NCBI GenBank assembly: GCA_000296795.1
Contig: BAFH01000003.1
Coordinates: forward strand, 401 to 64,400
From: Candidatus Jettenia caeni
Lineage (GTDB): Bacteria; Planctomycetota; Brocadiia; Brocadiales; Brocadiaceae
Direction: 5' to 3'
DNA length: 64,000 nucleotides
The notes under the pieces were generated by a model, which was not told the DNA's origin, did not search any database, and saw only the letters and a program-made list of their open reading frames with translations. Below are positions 7,502 through 16,500 of the stretch, piece by piece. Position 1 is the stretch's first letter. Every line of letters starts with the position of its first letter. The translations under genes were made by a program, and so were the position numbers.

Positions 7502-9007
7502 ATGAATAACGATAATAAAACAAAAAGCAACGATACTATTTTTAGTTTTACCGTTGACAGGCGAACAATCTTTAAAAGTTCAATAAATAGTTTTTTGATT
7601 CAGATTATTTTCAGGCTTAAAGGTTTTATTACAGCCCCTATTCTTACGTATCTTATGCTTCCCTCTGAAATGGGGGTATTGAATCTCATTGTGGTAACAT
7701 CGTCTGTTTTTGCTCCTTTCGTTAATCTGAATTTACCCGATGGGTCTGCAATATATTTTTCGCGTGAAAGAGCTGTTGAAAAAATTCGCACCATGTATTT
7801 AACCATTGTAAACACTATAGGTATTTCTGCAATACTTGTTACCCTGATTGCCAGTCTGCTGATATATTTCTTAAGGCCTGATCTCTATAAATATGCTTTT
7901 TGGGCGGCTCTTTTGCTGTATGCAAATATTTTTTATCAGATGTCTTCATTTTTACTCAGTACATACCAGAAGACGGGTCTTGTTGTAAAGAACGCTTTTG
8001 TAAGAGATTCAAGCGCTACGGTTATGTCAATATTCTTTGTCTATTTGGGATATTCCTATAAAGGAATGGTTATTGCCAATGTTATTGCGTTTCTCGTTTC
8101 TTCTTTTTTGCTTTTGCGGATCGTTACAAAGAACATGTCTTATGCTTTTACTATCGATACGTCTTACCTCCGGGCTTTTTTAAAACTCTCTATTCCTTTA
8201 CTTCCTGTTTTTTTCTTTTCCTGGATAATCCAGTCATCGGATTCTTATTTTCTTGCATACTATAAAGGCGAGGGGATAGTGGGTAAGTATTCCGTAATTT
8301 ATGGCATTACCAATGTTATTTTAACTATTACGTATGCCTTGAATTTTTTCTGGGTGCCCGTTTCTGCCAGGCTTTGGGTTGAAAACAGGGAAAAATTTAC
8401 TCAGGCATTTCGATTGTTATTTACCCTATTTTTAACAATACTCCTGATGATAGTTCTTCTCTTTGAGCTTAATTCTAAAATGATAATACACCTCCTTATA
8501 AGGCGGGAGGAATATTACGATGCCTATGTAATTATGGGAATACTTGCATTTTCCTTTGCAATGCAAGTGTTAATAACCCTGCTTACCGCTCCTCTTTATT
8601 CTAATAAGAATACCAGAACAATATTCTTTGCCCATTTAATCGGAGGCCTGGTGAATACCATCCTTAATTTTTTGATTATTCCTTCTACCGGGATATTTGG
8701 AGCTGCTATCAGTACTGCTGTTTCATATTTAACAGTCGTTCTCGTTATGTCCTATATGAGTTATAAACTTGCGGATTTTGCATTCCTTAATAAACATCTG
8801 TTTTACATAATAGGTCTTTTTGTCTTTGCATGGGGTGGAATCTTTTCTGCACGGGAATATTTTGAAATGTACCAAAGTATTCTTGCGAGTATTCTGGTGA
8901 TTATCGTAATCGGAGCCATTGTTTATTTTAAGGTTCTGGAAAAAAAAGAGAGAGAATATCTGTTTTTATTTCTTAAAGAATTTAATATAAAAAGAGTAAT
9001 AGCATGA
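7502..9007 (+). CDS. Wzx-like oligosaccharide flippase (MOP/PST family)
   Basis: This 501-residue polytopic membrane protein moves lipid-linked oligosaccharide units across the inner membrane. The N-terminal RRTIFKSSINSFLIQIIFRLKGFITAPILTYLMLPSEMGVLNL pattern is the classic start of polysaccharide biosynthesis flippases. About 12-14 hydrophobic helices follow. A long loop with basic residues precedes the C-terminal helices, and the protein ends in a charged cytoplasmic tail (KVLEKKEREYLF). Together with the Wzz-like protein and the polymerase-like protein at 15104 it makes a Wzx/Wzy-dependent assembly route likely. The stop overlaps the ATG of the next gene by four bases. Confidence 0.88.
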   Translation: MNNDNKTKSNDTIFSFTVDRRTIFKSSINSFLIQIIFRLKGFITAPILTYLMLPSEMGVLNLIVVTSSVFAPFVNLNLPDGSAIYFSRERAVEKIRTMYLTIVNTIGISAILVTLIASLLIYFLRPDLYKYAFWAALLLYANIFYQMSSFLLSTYQKTGLVVKNAFVRDSSATVMSIFFVYLGYSYKGMVIANVIAFLVSSFLLLRIVTKNMSYAFTIDTSYLRAFLKLSIPLLPVFFFSWIIQSSDSYFLAYYKGEGIVGKYSVIYGITNVILTITYALNFFWVPVSARLWVENREKFTQAFRLLFTLFLTILLMIVLLFELNSKMIIHLLIRREEYYDAYVIMGILAFSFAMQVLITLLTAPLYSNKNTRTIFFAHLIGGLVNTILNFLIIPSTGIFGAAISTAVSYLTVVLVMSYMSYKLADFAFLNKHLFYIIGLFVFAWGGIFSAREYFEMYQSILASILVIIVIGAIVYFKVLEKKEREYLFLFLKEFNIKRVIA

Positions 9008-10302
9008 GGAAAACAGTGATCATTGGGGCTGGGCTTGCTGGTTTGAGTGCAGGCTATTATGCCCAAAAGAAAAAAATAGATTATGAAATTTATGAGAAGG
9101 ATGACGGTGTGGGAGGTCTATGCCGAACCCGTAAGAAAGAGCGCTTTTCCTTTGATTATTCAGGACATCTCCTCCACCTGAAAGATCCTTACTCTCAATC
9201 GTTGATTAAAAGCCTTCTTGGCCATAATCTCAACGTCATACAGAGAAATTCCTTCATTTACTCACATAAGGTATTTACCCGTTATCCCTTTCAGGCAAAC
9301 CTCTATGGCCTTCCTCCGGATGTGGTAAAAGAATGTCTCATGGAATTTGTCAGAGCATATTATGAGAATGAAGATTTACCAACAGAAGCATACAAAACAT
9401 TCCATGAATGGATCGTGGGAAAGCTCGGCAAGGGGATAGGAAAATATTTTATGTTCCCCTATAATGAAAAACTTTGGACAATTCCCCCCGGGGAACTCAC
9501 CTGCGGATGGATGTCAGAATACGTACCTAAGCCTACCCTTGAAGATGTCTTTCATGGTACATTCTCTGATCAGAAGAAGGGTTTTGGTTATAATGCAACT
9601 TTCTGGTATCCGAAGAAAGGTGGAATACAGGCTCTTTGTGACGCGCTTGCTGATAAAGTAAGAAATATAAGGCTGCAGGAAAAGGTTGAGAGGATTTTTC
9701 ATAAAAAAAAGATTATCGAATTTGACTCAGGTAAAACTACGGCATATGAAAAGCTTATTTCTACCATGCCTCTTAAAAAACTCGTAGAGAGATTAGACGG
9801 TGATATTCCACAGGAAGTAAAAGATGCTGCCCAGAAACTCAAGCATAATTCAGTCCTTATTATAAACCTGGGAGTAAAAGGTGAAGGTCTTACCGATAAA
9901 CACTGGATTTATCTCCCTGAGAAGAAATACACAGTATACAGAATCGGGGTCTATTCCAATTTTTCAGAGTATATGGCGCCGCCTGGTACAACATCCTACT
10001 ATATAGAGATAGCTTACCAGAAAGACTGGAATATAGATAAAGAAAAAACAGTAGAAAATGCCCTGGATGAAATCGTAGAGATTGGTTTTGTTCCTCACAG
10101 GAAGGATATTCTTGTGAAGGAGATAATGGATATTGAATGCGCATATGTTATTTACGACAGGTATTATTCAGAGAGCAAGAAAATAATCATGGATTACCTG
10201 AATAGTGTTAACATTTATAGTATTGGCAGATACGGTAATTGGGAATATTCAGGCATGGAAGAGGCCATGCATCAGGGAAAGGAGTCGATTGGTGAAAGTT
10301 AG
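9004..10302 (+). CDS. FAD-dependent amine oxidase/UDP-galactopyranose-mutase-like flavoprotein
   Basis: The N-terminus TVIIGAGLAGLSAGYYAQKK, with YEIYEKDDGVGGLCRT, is the dinucleotide-binding motif and the second FAD contact of the protoporphyrinogen oxidase / UDP-galactopyranose mutase fold. The 432-residue length and the WYPKKGGIQALCDALADK segment match the flavoproteins commonly placed in EPS clusters. True UDP-galactopyranose mutases are shorter and have a different central domain, so mutase activity is only one possibility. A sugar oxidation or rearrangement is the likely role. The ATG overlaps the flippase stop, and the 3' end overlaps the start of the next methyltransferase, so it is part of the same operon. 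Confidence 0.78.
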   Translation: MRKTVIIGAGLAGLSAGYYAQKKKIDYEIYEKDDGVGGLCRTRKKERFSFDYSGHLLHLKDPYSQSLIKSLLGHNLNVIQRNSFIYSHKVFTRYPFQANLYGLPPDVVKECLMEFVRAYYENEDLPTEAYKTFHEWIVGKLGKGIGKYFMFPYNEKLWTIPPGELTCGWMSEYVPKPTLEDVFHGTFSDQKKGFGYNATFWYPKKGGIQALCDALADKVRNIRLQEKVERIFHKKKIIEFDSGKTTAYEKLISTMPLKKLVERLDGDIPQEVKDAAQKLKHNSVLIINLGVKGEGLTDKHWIYLPEKKYTVYRIGVYSNFSEYMAPPGTTSYYIEIAYQKDWNIDKEKTVENALDEIVEIGFVPHRKDILVKEIMDIECAYVIYDRYYSESKKIIMDYLNSVNIYSIGRYGNWEYSGMEEAMHQGKESIGES

Positions 10303-11332
10303 GTCGTTAAAAAGCAAAAGAATAGATTTTATTGCGCATGAGTATTCTCATGTGCCTGTTGTGGCCTTTGTAAAAGCAGTGAATGATGGTTACTATAATT
10401 ACAACGCATATGAATACGACTCTACACATCCCGACATCGCTTATGATGCAATTATAGCATGGGACAAGATTATAGACCTTTTAAAGGTAAAAATGACAGA
10501 TTTACAAGAATATACTATCGTGGACATTGGCTCCGGAACCGGGTTTGTTGCAGGGCGATTTCTTGAGAAATGTTTATCCTTTAAAAACTACATCGGTCTC
10601 GAACCTTCTGCTAGTATGAGAAAAGTAGCAACAAAAAAATTCAGAGAATCACGGTTATCTTTTCAATCCATTGACATTTTAAAAAAAGAAGCAGTTTTTG
10701 ACGTTCTGAAAAAAATAGAGGGGAAAAGGATAATTACGCTCAATTCAGTACTCCATCATATCGTTTGGTGGGAAGATTTTTTGACTGTTATCAAAAATGC
10801 TCTTAATACAGGTGATTTTCTTATCCTTTGCCATGAACCTAACAGCCGCTTCTGGGAAAATAATAAGCTCGTGAGCCTTTTTGATAAGATTCAAGAAGAA
10901 AAGGCAAGAATGAACCGAAGGGCCTTTTATTTGGACCCTATCTTCTATATAAAAAAAATTAATAGACTTGCAAGGAAAGACACATATCAGACTCCATCTA
11001 ACTATGATTTAATAAATCAGGAACTCAGAAAATCTGGTGCTATCAAAAATAGCCTTTCTCCTGGTCTGATCGATGCAATAATAGATTACAGTGTGCCTTT
11101 GTGCTGGCGCGGAATTACTATCGGAAAAGACTACAATGAAGGGTTCTTAAACATTGAAGGTTTGATAGAAAACTATTTTAAGGATATGGAACTCTTACTT
11201 TCTTTTACCTATCAACATCTGGCTTTTTCTTCAATGGCTCTATCGACTCCATGGAGACATAAAGAGAAGGCTCTTGAGAAGGAATATCCACTGGATGGAG
11301 CACAATTTTGCTTAATTCTTCAGAGAAATTAA
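10292..11332 (+). CDS. Class I SAM-dependent methyltransferase (about 346 residues)
   Basis: Motif I reads IVDIGSGTGFVAGRFLEK and is followed by YIGLEPSASM. LNSVLHHIVWWEDFLTVIKNAL resembles the post-motif region of UbiE/COQ5-like methyltransferases. I prefer the GTG at 10292 over an upstream ATG at 10205 because GGAG lies eight bases before it and the longer version would overlap the flavoprotein gene by about 100 bases. An extra C-terminal domain of about 150 residues (from NKLVSLFDKIQEEKARM) has no family I recognise and may bind the acceptor. The substrate is unknown and is presumably an EPS intermediate. The gene is coupled to its upstream neighbour by an 11-base overlap. Confidence 0.82.
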   Translation: MKVRSLKSKRIDFIAHEYSHVPVVAFVKAVNDGYYNYNAYEYDSTHPDIAYDAIIAWDKIIDLLKVKMTDLQEYTIVDIGSGTGFVAGRFLEKCLSFKNYIGLEPSASMRKVATKKFRESRLSFQSIDILKKEAVFDVLKKIEGKRIITLNSVLHHIVWWEDFLTVIKNALNTGDFLILCHEPNSRFWENNKLVSLFDKIQEEKARMNRRAFYLDPIFYIKKINRLARKDTYQTPSNYDLINQELRKSGAIKNSLSPGLIDAIIDYSVPLCWRGITIGKDYNEGFLNIEGLIENYFKDMELLLSFTYQHLAFSSMALSTPWRHKEKALEKEYPLDGAQFCLILQRN

Positions 11333-11341
11333 AGGATTTAT

Positions 11342-12085
11342 ATGGTAATTAAATTTTTAAATGCTGATTATTATCACGCAAAAGTAAAATCTAAGCTCGT
11401 AATTGATTTTTTAAAATCGAGACGTGCTGGTGAAAGCATTTTGGATATGGGTGCAGGGGAAATGCCATTCAAGAAATATTGCGGGCATCTTAACTATACG
11501 AGTCAAGACTTCTGTCAATACGAGGGAAAAGGAGATGGCAGAGGACTACAGACTAATACATTTGACGTAAAAGGAATAGATATAGTATGCGATATCAAGC
11601 AAATACCTGTACCTGACGGGAGGTATGATAATATATTATGCTCTGAAGTGTTGGAGCATATAGAAAATCCTCTTGAAGGTATTCAAGAAATGAAGCGAAT
11701 ATTAAAACCCGGCGGCAAGGTTATTATAACAGTACCAGGTACATCTCTTTTGCATTTTTCCCCCTATCATTATTATACCGGATTTAAAGATAATTTTTTT
11801 AATTTGCTCTTAGGGAAGTCGGGGTTTGATATTGATAAGATTACAAGAGTAGGAACAATTTATTCAGTCACAGCTCTTTACCTTTGGTATATTGCTGATA
11901 AGTTCTCAAAAGTAATCTTTCCATGGAGATCTTCACTATTCTTTAAGATGCTTATTCTCGGATTTTCACCATGTATATCTCTGTTTTTGATCCTTGATTC
12001 CATAAGGATATTAGACACCAGGACCATAGAAGCCGGCCTTTTAGTTATAGCAACAAAAAGACATGAGAATTCGCATGGTACGTAA
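11342..12085 (+). CDS. Class I SAM-dependent methyltransferase (Methyltransf_11 type)
   Basis: Motif I is ILDMGAGEMPFKKY. The IVCDIKQIPVPDGRYDNILCSEVLEHIENPLEGIQEMKRILKPGGKVIITVP stretch, described here by its order rather than as one motif, is the textbook motif III-V run of Methyltransf_11 proteins. It is followed by SPYHYYTGFKDNF, typical of EPS-cluster members, and a short hydrophobic segment (SSLFFKMLILGFSPCISLFLIL) that may anchor it in the membrane. The ATG at 11342 follows AAAGGATTTAT. Its last 23 bases overlap the start of a decayed glycosyltransferase copy. The likely role is methylation of a sugar or lipid-linked precursor. Confidence 0.85.
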   Translation: MVIKFLNADYYHAKVKSKLVIDFLKSRRAGESILDMGAGEMPFKKYCGHLNYTSQDFCQYEGKGDGRGLQTNTFDVKGIDIVCDIKQIPVPDGRYDNILCSEVLEHIENPLEGIQEMKRILKPGGKVIITVPGTSLLHFSPYHYYTGFKDNFFNLLLGKSGFDIDKITRVGTIYSVTALYLWYIADKFSKVIFPWRSSLFFKMLILGFSPCISLFLILDSIRILDTRTIEAGLLVIATKRHENSHGT

Positions 12086-12410
12086 CAATTCTTACGATAT
12101 TGGTGGAGTAATAAACTATACTCGTCCCTTGGCAATAAAATTTACTAGACTGGGATATTGCGTATCCTATTTATATTTTGGTGGTACGGCAAAGAGAAAA
12201 TATAACTGATTTTAATACCTTATCTTAGAATTAACAGAAGAGATTTTCCTTTTAAATGTGCAGAACCGATGAATCCTCCTAACTGGATGTATAGGAATTT
12301 CAAACTAATCATGGAGTGGCAAGGCGCGCCTTGCCACTACACGTCGCTAAAGGCATAGTTTATAACTATGGTGCTCCTTTGCTTGATATAAATGCCCATT
12401 AAACATGGGA
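12063..12410 (+). pseudogene. Decayed glycosyltransferase N-terminus, paralogue of the gene at 13682
   Basis: Reading from ATG 12063 gives MRIRMVRNNSYDIGG and then VINYTRPLAIKFTRLGY, matching MRILMVGNDPHDIGG and VVNYTRPLALKFVEMGH of the intact gene downstream. The frame stops at TGA 12207-12209. The homology continues in other frames through PYLRINRRDF, CAEPMNPPNWMY and, after an inserted palindrome, YNYGAPLLDINAH. The match ends near 12410. So this is a remnant of a duplicated glycosyltransferase, inactivated by stop codons and indels and interrupted by a repeat. 12411-12542 shows no recognisable gene. Confidence 0.85.
12315..12338. repeat. Perfect palindrome AGTGGCAAGG-CGCG-CCTTGCCACT inside the pseudogene
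   Basis: The 24-base perfect palindrome plus the flank ACACGTCGC belongs to the same family as 21196-21224, where the order is GCGACGTGTAGTGGCAA. It sits in about 45-55 extra bases (roughly 12303-12357) that break the alignment of the glycosyltransferase remnant with its intact paralogue, so the insertion is directly visible. Confidence 0.8.
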
Positions 12411-12542
12411 TGTACCTTAATGTTGTGAGAGGGCATAATGAAGAGAGAGGAGTAGGAGAATCGCTATTCAATGTGTGAGTATCTCTGGGGCTATTACAGG
12501 TAAGATTCTTGCCCGTTCATATGGAAAGCGAAAGGAAGGAAT

Positions 12543-13625
12543 ATGAAGAAAGTAATAAATATGTGGAAAAGCACGACAAAAGAATTTCTTGAAAGTCAGC
12601 TTCCCATACCTGTAATGGCAATGTTAAAACTCAGAAGTCATCTTAGGCATTATAAACCTTTCACCACACACGTTCGGGAACGGAATTTTATTCTTGCACA
12701 ACAAGATTATATGGCCAATAAGATTTTTGTCAGATCTTTGCCCTATTTAGCATTTGTTGACACAGGAAATATTTGTAATCTTAAATGTCCATTTTGCCCT
12801 ACGAATAATGGTGAATACTCTTTCTCAAGCCCAAAATTTCCAAGCGTACTCAAGAGAGAACGCCGTTTCCTTGATTTGGAAAAATATGCTTTAGTGCTTG
12901 AAGCATTTGGAGAAACTCTTTTTTCTCTGTCTCTCTTTGACTGGGGAGAACCTTTTCTTAATAAAAATATTTTTGAAATGGTATTCATGGCTAAAGAGTT
13001 CAATATAGAGGTTTGTTTGAGCACAAATTTGAATATCAAAGACCCTGACCTTGCACAAAAGATCTGTGAATGTTATCCGGATTCTCTTATTCTTAGCATC
13101 GATGGTATTTGTTCAGAAACCTATCGAAAATACCGCCGTGGTGGAGATTTTGAATTGGTCATGGAAAACGTGCAAAAAATCGCTGCCTATAAGAGAAAAT
13201 ATAGTCTTAAAAAGCCAGAATTAATCTGGCAATTCTTAGTTTTTAAACATAATGAACATGAAATTCCTTTTGTTAACACATTTGCCCGTTCGCATGGCGC
13301 TGACATTGTCAAAATTTCCAATGCATATATTTATCATGAAGATTGGATACCGGTAAACAAGAAATATCATCCTTTAGAAGCTCGTAAGAATAGTTGTGAT
13401 TTTCTTTGGACGACGGCAACAATTGAAGCCACAGGTTCATTAAGCCCGTGTTGTGTTAATCGTGACTCCCGATATGATTTTGGAAAATTTACGACAGCAC
13501 AGGAATTAAGAGATCTCTGGAATTGCGAGAAGATTCGTGCTTCAAGAAGTTTTTTTCATAAGAAGAAGCCTGATAGTGAAATTTTGTGCGATATGTGCAC
13601 ATTAATAAAACAAGATGCTGAATAA
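12543..13625 (+). CDS. Radical SAM protein with SPASM-like C-terminus
   Basis: The CxxxCxxC cluster motif is CNLKCPFC (C78, C82, C85), preceded by FVDTGNI, as in the Fe-S oxidoreductases of EPS clusters. A partial TIM barrel follows: WGEPFLNKNIFEMV, SIDGICSETYRKYRRGG. The C-terminal cysteines (SCDFLW, SPCCVNRDS, LCDMCTL) form a SPASM-like auxiliary cluster region. Such proteins modify peptides or sugars by radical chemistry; here a sugar or aminoglycan modification is a guess from context. The ATG at 12543 follows GGAAGGAAT. It lies between a decayed and an intact copy of the same glycosyltransferase, so it may have been inserted or left behind by a local duplication. Confidence 0.8.
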   Translation: MKKVINMWKSTTKEFLESQLPIPVMAMLKLRSHLRHYKPFTTHVRERNFILAQQDYMANKIFVRSLPYLAFVDTGNICNLKCPFCPTNNGEYSFSSPKFPSVLKRERRFLDLEKYALVLEAFGETLFSLSLFDWGEPFLNKNIFEMVFMAKEFNIEVCLSTNLNIKDPDLAQKICECYPDSLILSIDGICSETYRKYRRGGDFELVMENVQKIAAYKRKYSLKKPELIWQFLVFKHNEHEIPFVNTFARSHGADIVKISNAYIYHEDWIPVNKKYHPLEARKNSCDFLWTTATIEATGSLSPCCVNRDSRYDFGKFTTAQELRDLWNCEKIRASRSFFHKKKPDSEILCDMCTLIKQDAE

Positions 13626-13681
13626 GGATCTGAAATGCTGAGATCAGAGAAAATGGTTTTTTGGCTATAGGTATAAAAGAT

Positions 13682-15097
13682 ATGAGAATTCTCATGGTAG
13701 GTAATGACCCTCATGATATAGGCGGGGTTGTAAATTATACTCGTCCTCTTGCCTTAAAATTTGTTGAAATGGGACATAAGGTTTTTTATTTCTATTCCGG
13801 TGCATGGAATAGAAGGTATAACTATCTCTTCAGGCCATATCTCAGGATTCATAGAAGAGATTTTTCCTTTGAGTGCGCAGAACTGATGAACTCTCCAAAC
13901 TGGACATATAATTACGGTAATCCCTTGCTTGATATACACGCTCATCAAACAGAAAAATTGTTTATAAAATACATGGAAAAAATAAAACCTGATGTAGTAC
14001 ACGTTCATAGCCGCTGTGGGCTTCCGGCATCACTTATTGAGATTGCTTCAAATCATGGATTGAGGGTCTTCACTACTATTCATGTATACGGTTTCTTATG
14101 CCAGAAAAGAGTAATGATTGACCATCATGGAATGCCCTGCAAAGGACCCTCTGATGCAGACAAATGTGCTCAATGCACAGGGTATGTCGATATAAAAAGA
14201 TTAAAGCATACCGTACGACTAGAAAATACCAGCAAACAATTGTTTACATTGGCTAAATCGCTCCTTGGCATACTAAGGAAATGCAGCAGATCCAAAAAAT
14301 CTGATCAGAGAAGTAGTAACGATCCTGCGCCATGTAAAGGTATTGCACATTATGAGAAAATAAAGGCAAAACTGCAGGAAAGACTTGATTATATGATTCA
14401 TGCGATGAATACGTATACGGTTACAAACCTGTGTGTATCTACTGATGTAAAAAGAACCCTTATGAGATATGGTGTTCATGAAGATAAGCTCTTAGTCCAG
14501 CATATAGGTTCATCAATTGCAGAAAACCAGAAGTTAAACAGGAGAACATTACATACGCCTATTGTAATAGGGAATATCGGAGGAGTGCACCATTATAAAG
14601 GAACGCACGTTTTAGTGGAAGCAGTAAAGAATATCAAAAATAAAAATTTCATAGTAAAAATATTCGGCAAATATGATCAGGCCTATGTAGAAAGCGTAAT
14701 GCAGGGAAAAGAAGATTTACCGATAGAGTTTTTGGGAAAATATCAGCCAACTGATTTGTTTGAAATATTAAAGCAGGTAGACATCATGGTGCTTCCTTCT
14801 ATCTGTAATGACACAGCGCCGCAAACTATTTTTGAGAGTTACAGTGCAGGCATCCCGATTGTTGCCTCTGATATAGGCGGGTTTCCGGATTTTATAAAAG
14901 ACGGGGTTAGTGGATGTCTTTTTAGGCCGGGAGATAGTCAGGATCTGGCAGATAAATTGGATAAGGTATTAACAGATCCTCAAAAGATAGAATCATTTTC
15001 ATGGAAGGTTCCAAAACTTAAGACAATTACCGATAATGCTCTGGAGTTAGTAGCCTTGTACAAAAAATGTATTGAGAATAATTCAATAACAACTTAA
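13682..15097 (+). CDS. Glycosyltransferase family 4 (GT-B)
   Basis: The N-terminal domain begins MRILMVGNDPHDIGGVVNYTRPLA, the usual glycine-rich acceptor-site start. An unusual cysteine-rich insert (CQKRVMIDHHGMPCKG, DADKCAQCTGY) around residues 145-175 may bind metal. It is often seen in EPS glycosyltransferases after the VHVHS segment. The C-terminal domain has IGNIGGVHHYKGTHVLVEA and the E-x7-E region FESYSAGIPIVASDIGGFPDFI, which contacts the nucleotide sugar. I chose ATG 13682 over an upstream TTG because it matches the start of the decayed paralogue at 12063. It probably adds one sugar of the EPS repeat unit. Confidence 0.87.
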   Translation: MRILMVGNDPHDIGGVVNYTRPLALKFVEMGHKVFYFYSGAWNRRYNYLFRPYLRIHRRDFSFECAELMNSPNWTYNYGNPLLDIHAHQTEKLFIKYMEKIKPDVVHVHSRCGLPASLIEIASNHGLRVFTTIHVYGFLCQKRVMIDHHGMPCKGPSDADKCAQCTGYVDIKRLKHTVRLENTSKQLFTLAKSLLGILRKCSRSKKSDQRSSNDPAPCKGIAHYEKIKAKLQERLDYMIHAMNTYTVTNLCVSTDVKRTLMRYGVHEDKLLVQHIGSSIAENQKLNRRTLHTPIVIGNIGGVHHYKGTHVLVEAVKNIKNKNFIVKIFGKYDQAYVESVMQGKEDLPIEFLGKYQPTDLFEILKQVDIMVLPSICNDTAPQTIFESYSAGIPIVASDIGGFPDFIKDGVSGCLFRPGDSQDLADKLDKVLTDPQKIESFSWKVPKLKTITDNALELVALYKKCIENNSITT

Positions 15098-15103
15098 TAC
15101 ACT

Positions 15104-16492
15104 ATGCATAAGAATGGACAGATAACACAAATAAAAACTCAGGGCATAAAGAATGCTGCTGCAATCGTATTTGCCCTGGTTTTATCGATGCTGGCGGGAT
15201 ACATTCTTGTTCTTGGTTCTTATAAATTGCTGTTTCCTTTTTTATTTGCAGGGGTAATTCTGGTTTTATATTTTAAACAGTTTGAGATTCTCATAGTACT
15301 TATATTCATCATCAACCATGAATTGTTTTACCTTCTTCCCAGTGGCGCTCTGGGCAGAGATGCTTTTCAGGACTTACTCTTTGTTATTATTTTACTCCTG
15401 TTAGGAGCCAGATATTTTCTGGATAAAAAGGCCCGTAACTACACGAAGAGGCATTTCGGATTATTTATACCCTTTTTTTTGTTTCTTGTTTTTGTAGGTA
15501 TTCTCAAATCATATTATCAGGGACAGCCTTTTATTTACGGGATAAAGGCTGCTAAAGGTTACTATCTCATTCTGTTTTATTTTGTTTTTATGTCAAAAGA
15601 GATTAATACACAAAAACTTTTCCGGTTAATCATAATAGCGGGGATCCTGTTACTCATTCTTAATAATATCAAGTATGCCTTCTTTGATAGCGTAGGTATG
15701 TTCTATATTGATGAGAGTGAGATATCCGAACGGGGAGATAACCTAAGATTCATTGTGGGAGATTTTTTCATTAATTTTGCGCCTATCGTTACCTTTGGGG
15801 AATATCTGAGGACCAGGAAAAAACTGTACCTCCTGATTTTTCTGTACATGATTGCTACGGTTATTATACAAGGACAGACAAGGGCAGTTATAATTGGCAT
15901 TACCGTGAGTGTACTTTTCATGCTGTACTTTTCACGTTGCATAAGCTTCAGTAAGATTGCATGTATAATACCGCTATTGATTATTCTGTCGATATGGGTT
16001 ATCCCCATGCTCGAAGCAACGTTTTTAGGCAGATTATATGAAATTACTAAATCAGAAATAGAAGGAAATACAGGGAATGTCGGAATCAGAGTCGTGGGGT
16101 ATAAATATTATTTCAGCGAGATTGTGAAGTCCCCAATAATAGGTAACGGCATATGGAATGTTCTTCAAACAAAGAATAATCCTGAGGATATGAGATATAC
16201 AAGAATATATCTGGCAGATATAGGATTAACCAAACTCCTATTCCATTTCGGTATATTTGGGGTTGTATGGTTACTTATGTTACTATCAAAGGTTTATAAA
16301 ATATCATTTCAAAGTCTCGGAAGGTTAAAAGAAAATGTGCATTATAGCCTTCTCGGATATTTTATATTCTCAATTGCAACAATGGCAACTTTAGATTGCT
16401 TCGTGGATAGGTTTACTATAATTTATCTGGCGCTCGTGCTCGCCTTGTTAAGTCAATCTGATTATTCAATGAAAGATCAGCAGAGAGGTTGA
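15104..16492 (+). CDS. O-antigen ligase/Wzy-like polymerase, polytopic membrane protein
   Basis: The 462-residue hydrophobic protein has about 11-12 predicted helices. A large periplasmic loop near residues 320-370 contains RVVGYKYYFSEIVKSPIIGNGIWN. The pattern R-x(5-8)-hydrophobic-(I/P)xxGxG is characteristic of the O-antigen ligase/Wzy_C superfamily. It most likely polymerises EPS repeat units in the periplasm, working with the flippase at 7502 and the Wzz-like protein at 1181. It starts six bases after the glycosyltransferase stop, and its own stop precedes or overlaps the start of the next gene, so it is in the same operon. Sequence divergence of this family leaves polymerase versus ligase open. 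Confidence 0.8.
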   Translation: MHKNGQITQIKTQGIKNAAAIVFALVLSMLAGYILVLGSYKLLFPFLFAGVILVLYFKQFEILIVLIFIINHELFYLLPSGALGRDAFQDLLFVIILLLLGARYFLDKKARNYTKRHFGLFIPFFLFLVFVGILKSYYQGQPFIYGIKAAKGYYLILFYFVFMSKEINTQKLFRLIIIAGILLLILNNIKYAFFDSVGMFYIDESEISERGDNLRFIVGDFFINFAPIVTFGEYLRTRKKLYLLIFLYMIATVIIQGQTRAVIIGITVSVLFMLYFSRCISFSKIACIIPLLIILSIWVIPMLEATFLGRLYEITKSEIEGNTGNVGIRVVGYKYYFSEIVKSPIIGNGIWNVLQTKNNPEDMRYTRIYLADIGLTKLLFHFGIFGVVWLLMLLSKVYKISFQSLGRLKENVHYSLLGYFIFSIATMATLDCFVDRFTIIYLALVLALLSQSDYSMKDQQRG

Positions 16493-16500
16493 AATACGGT

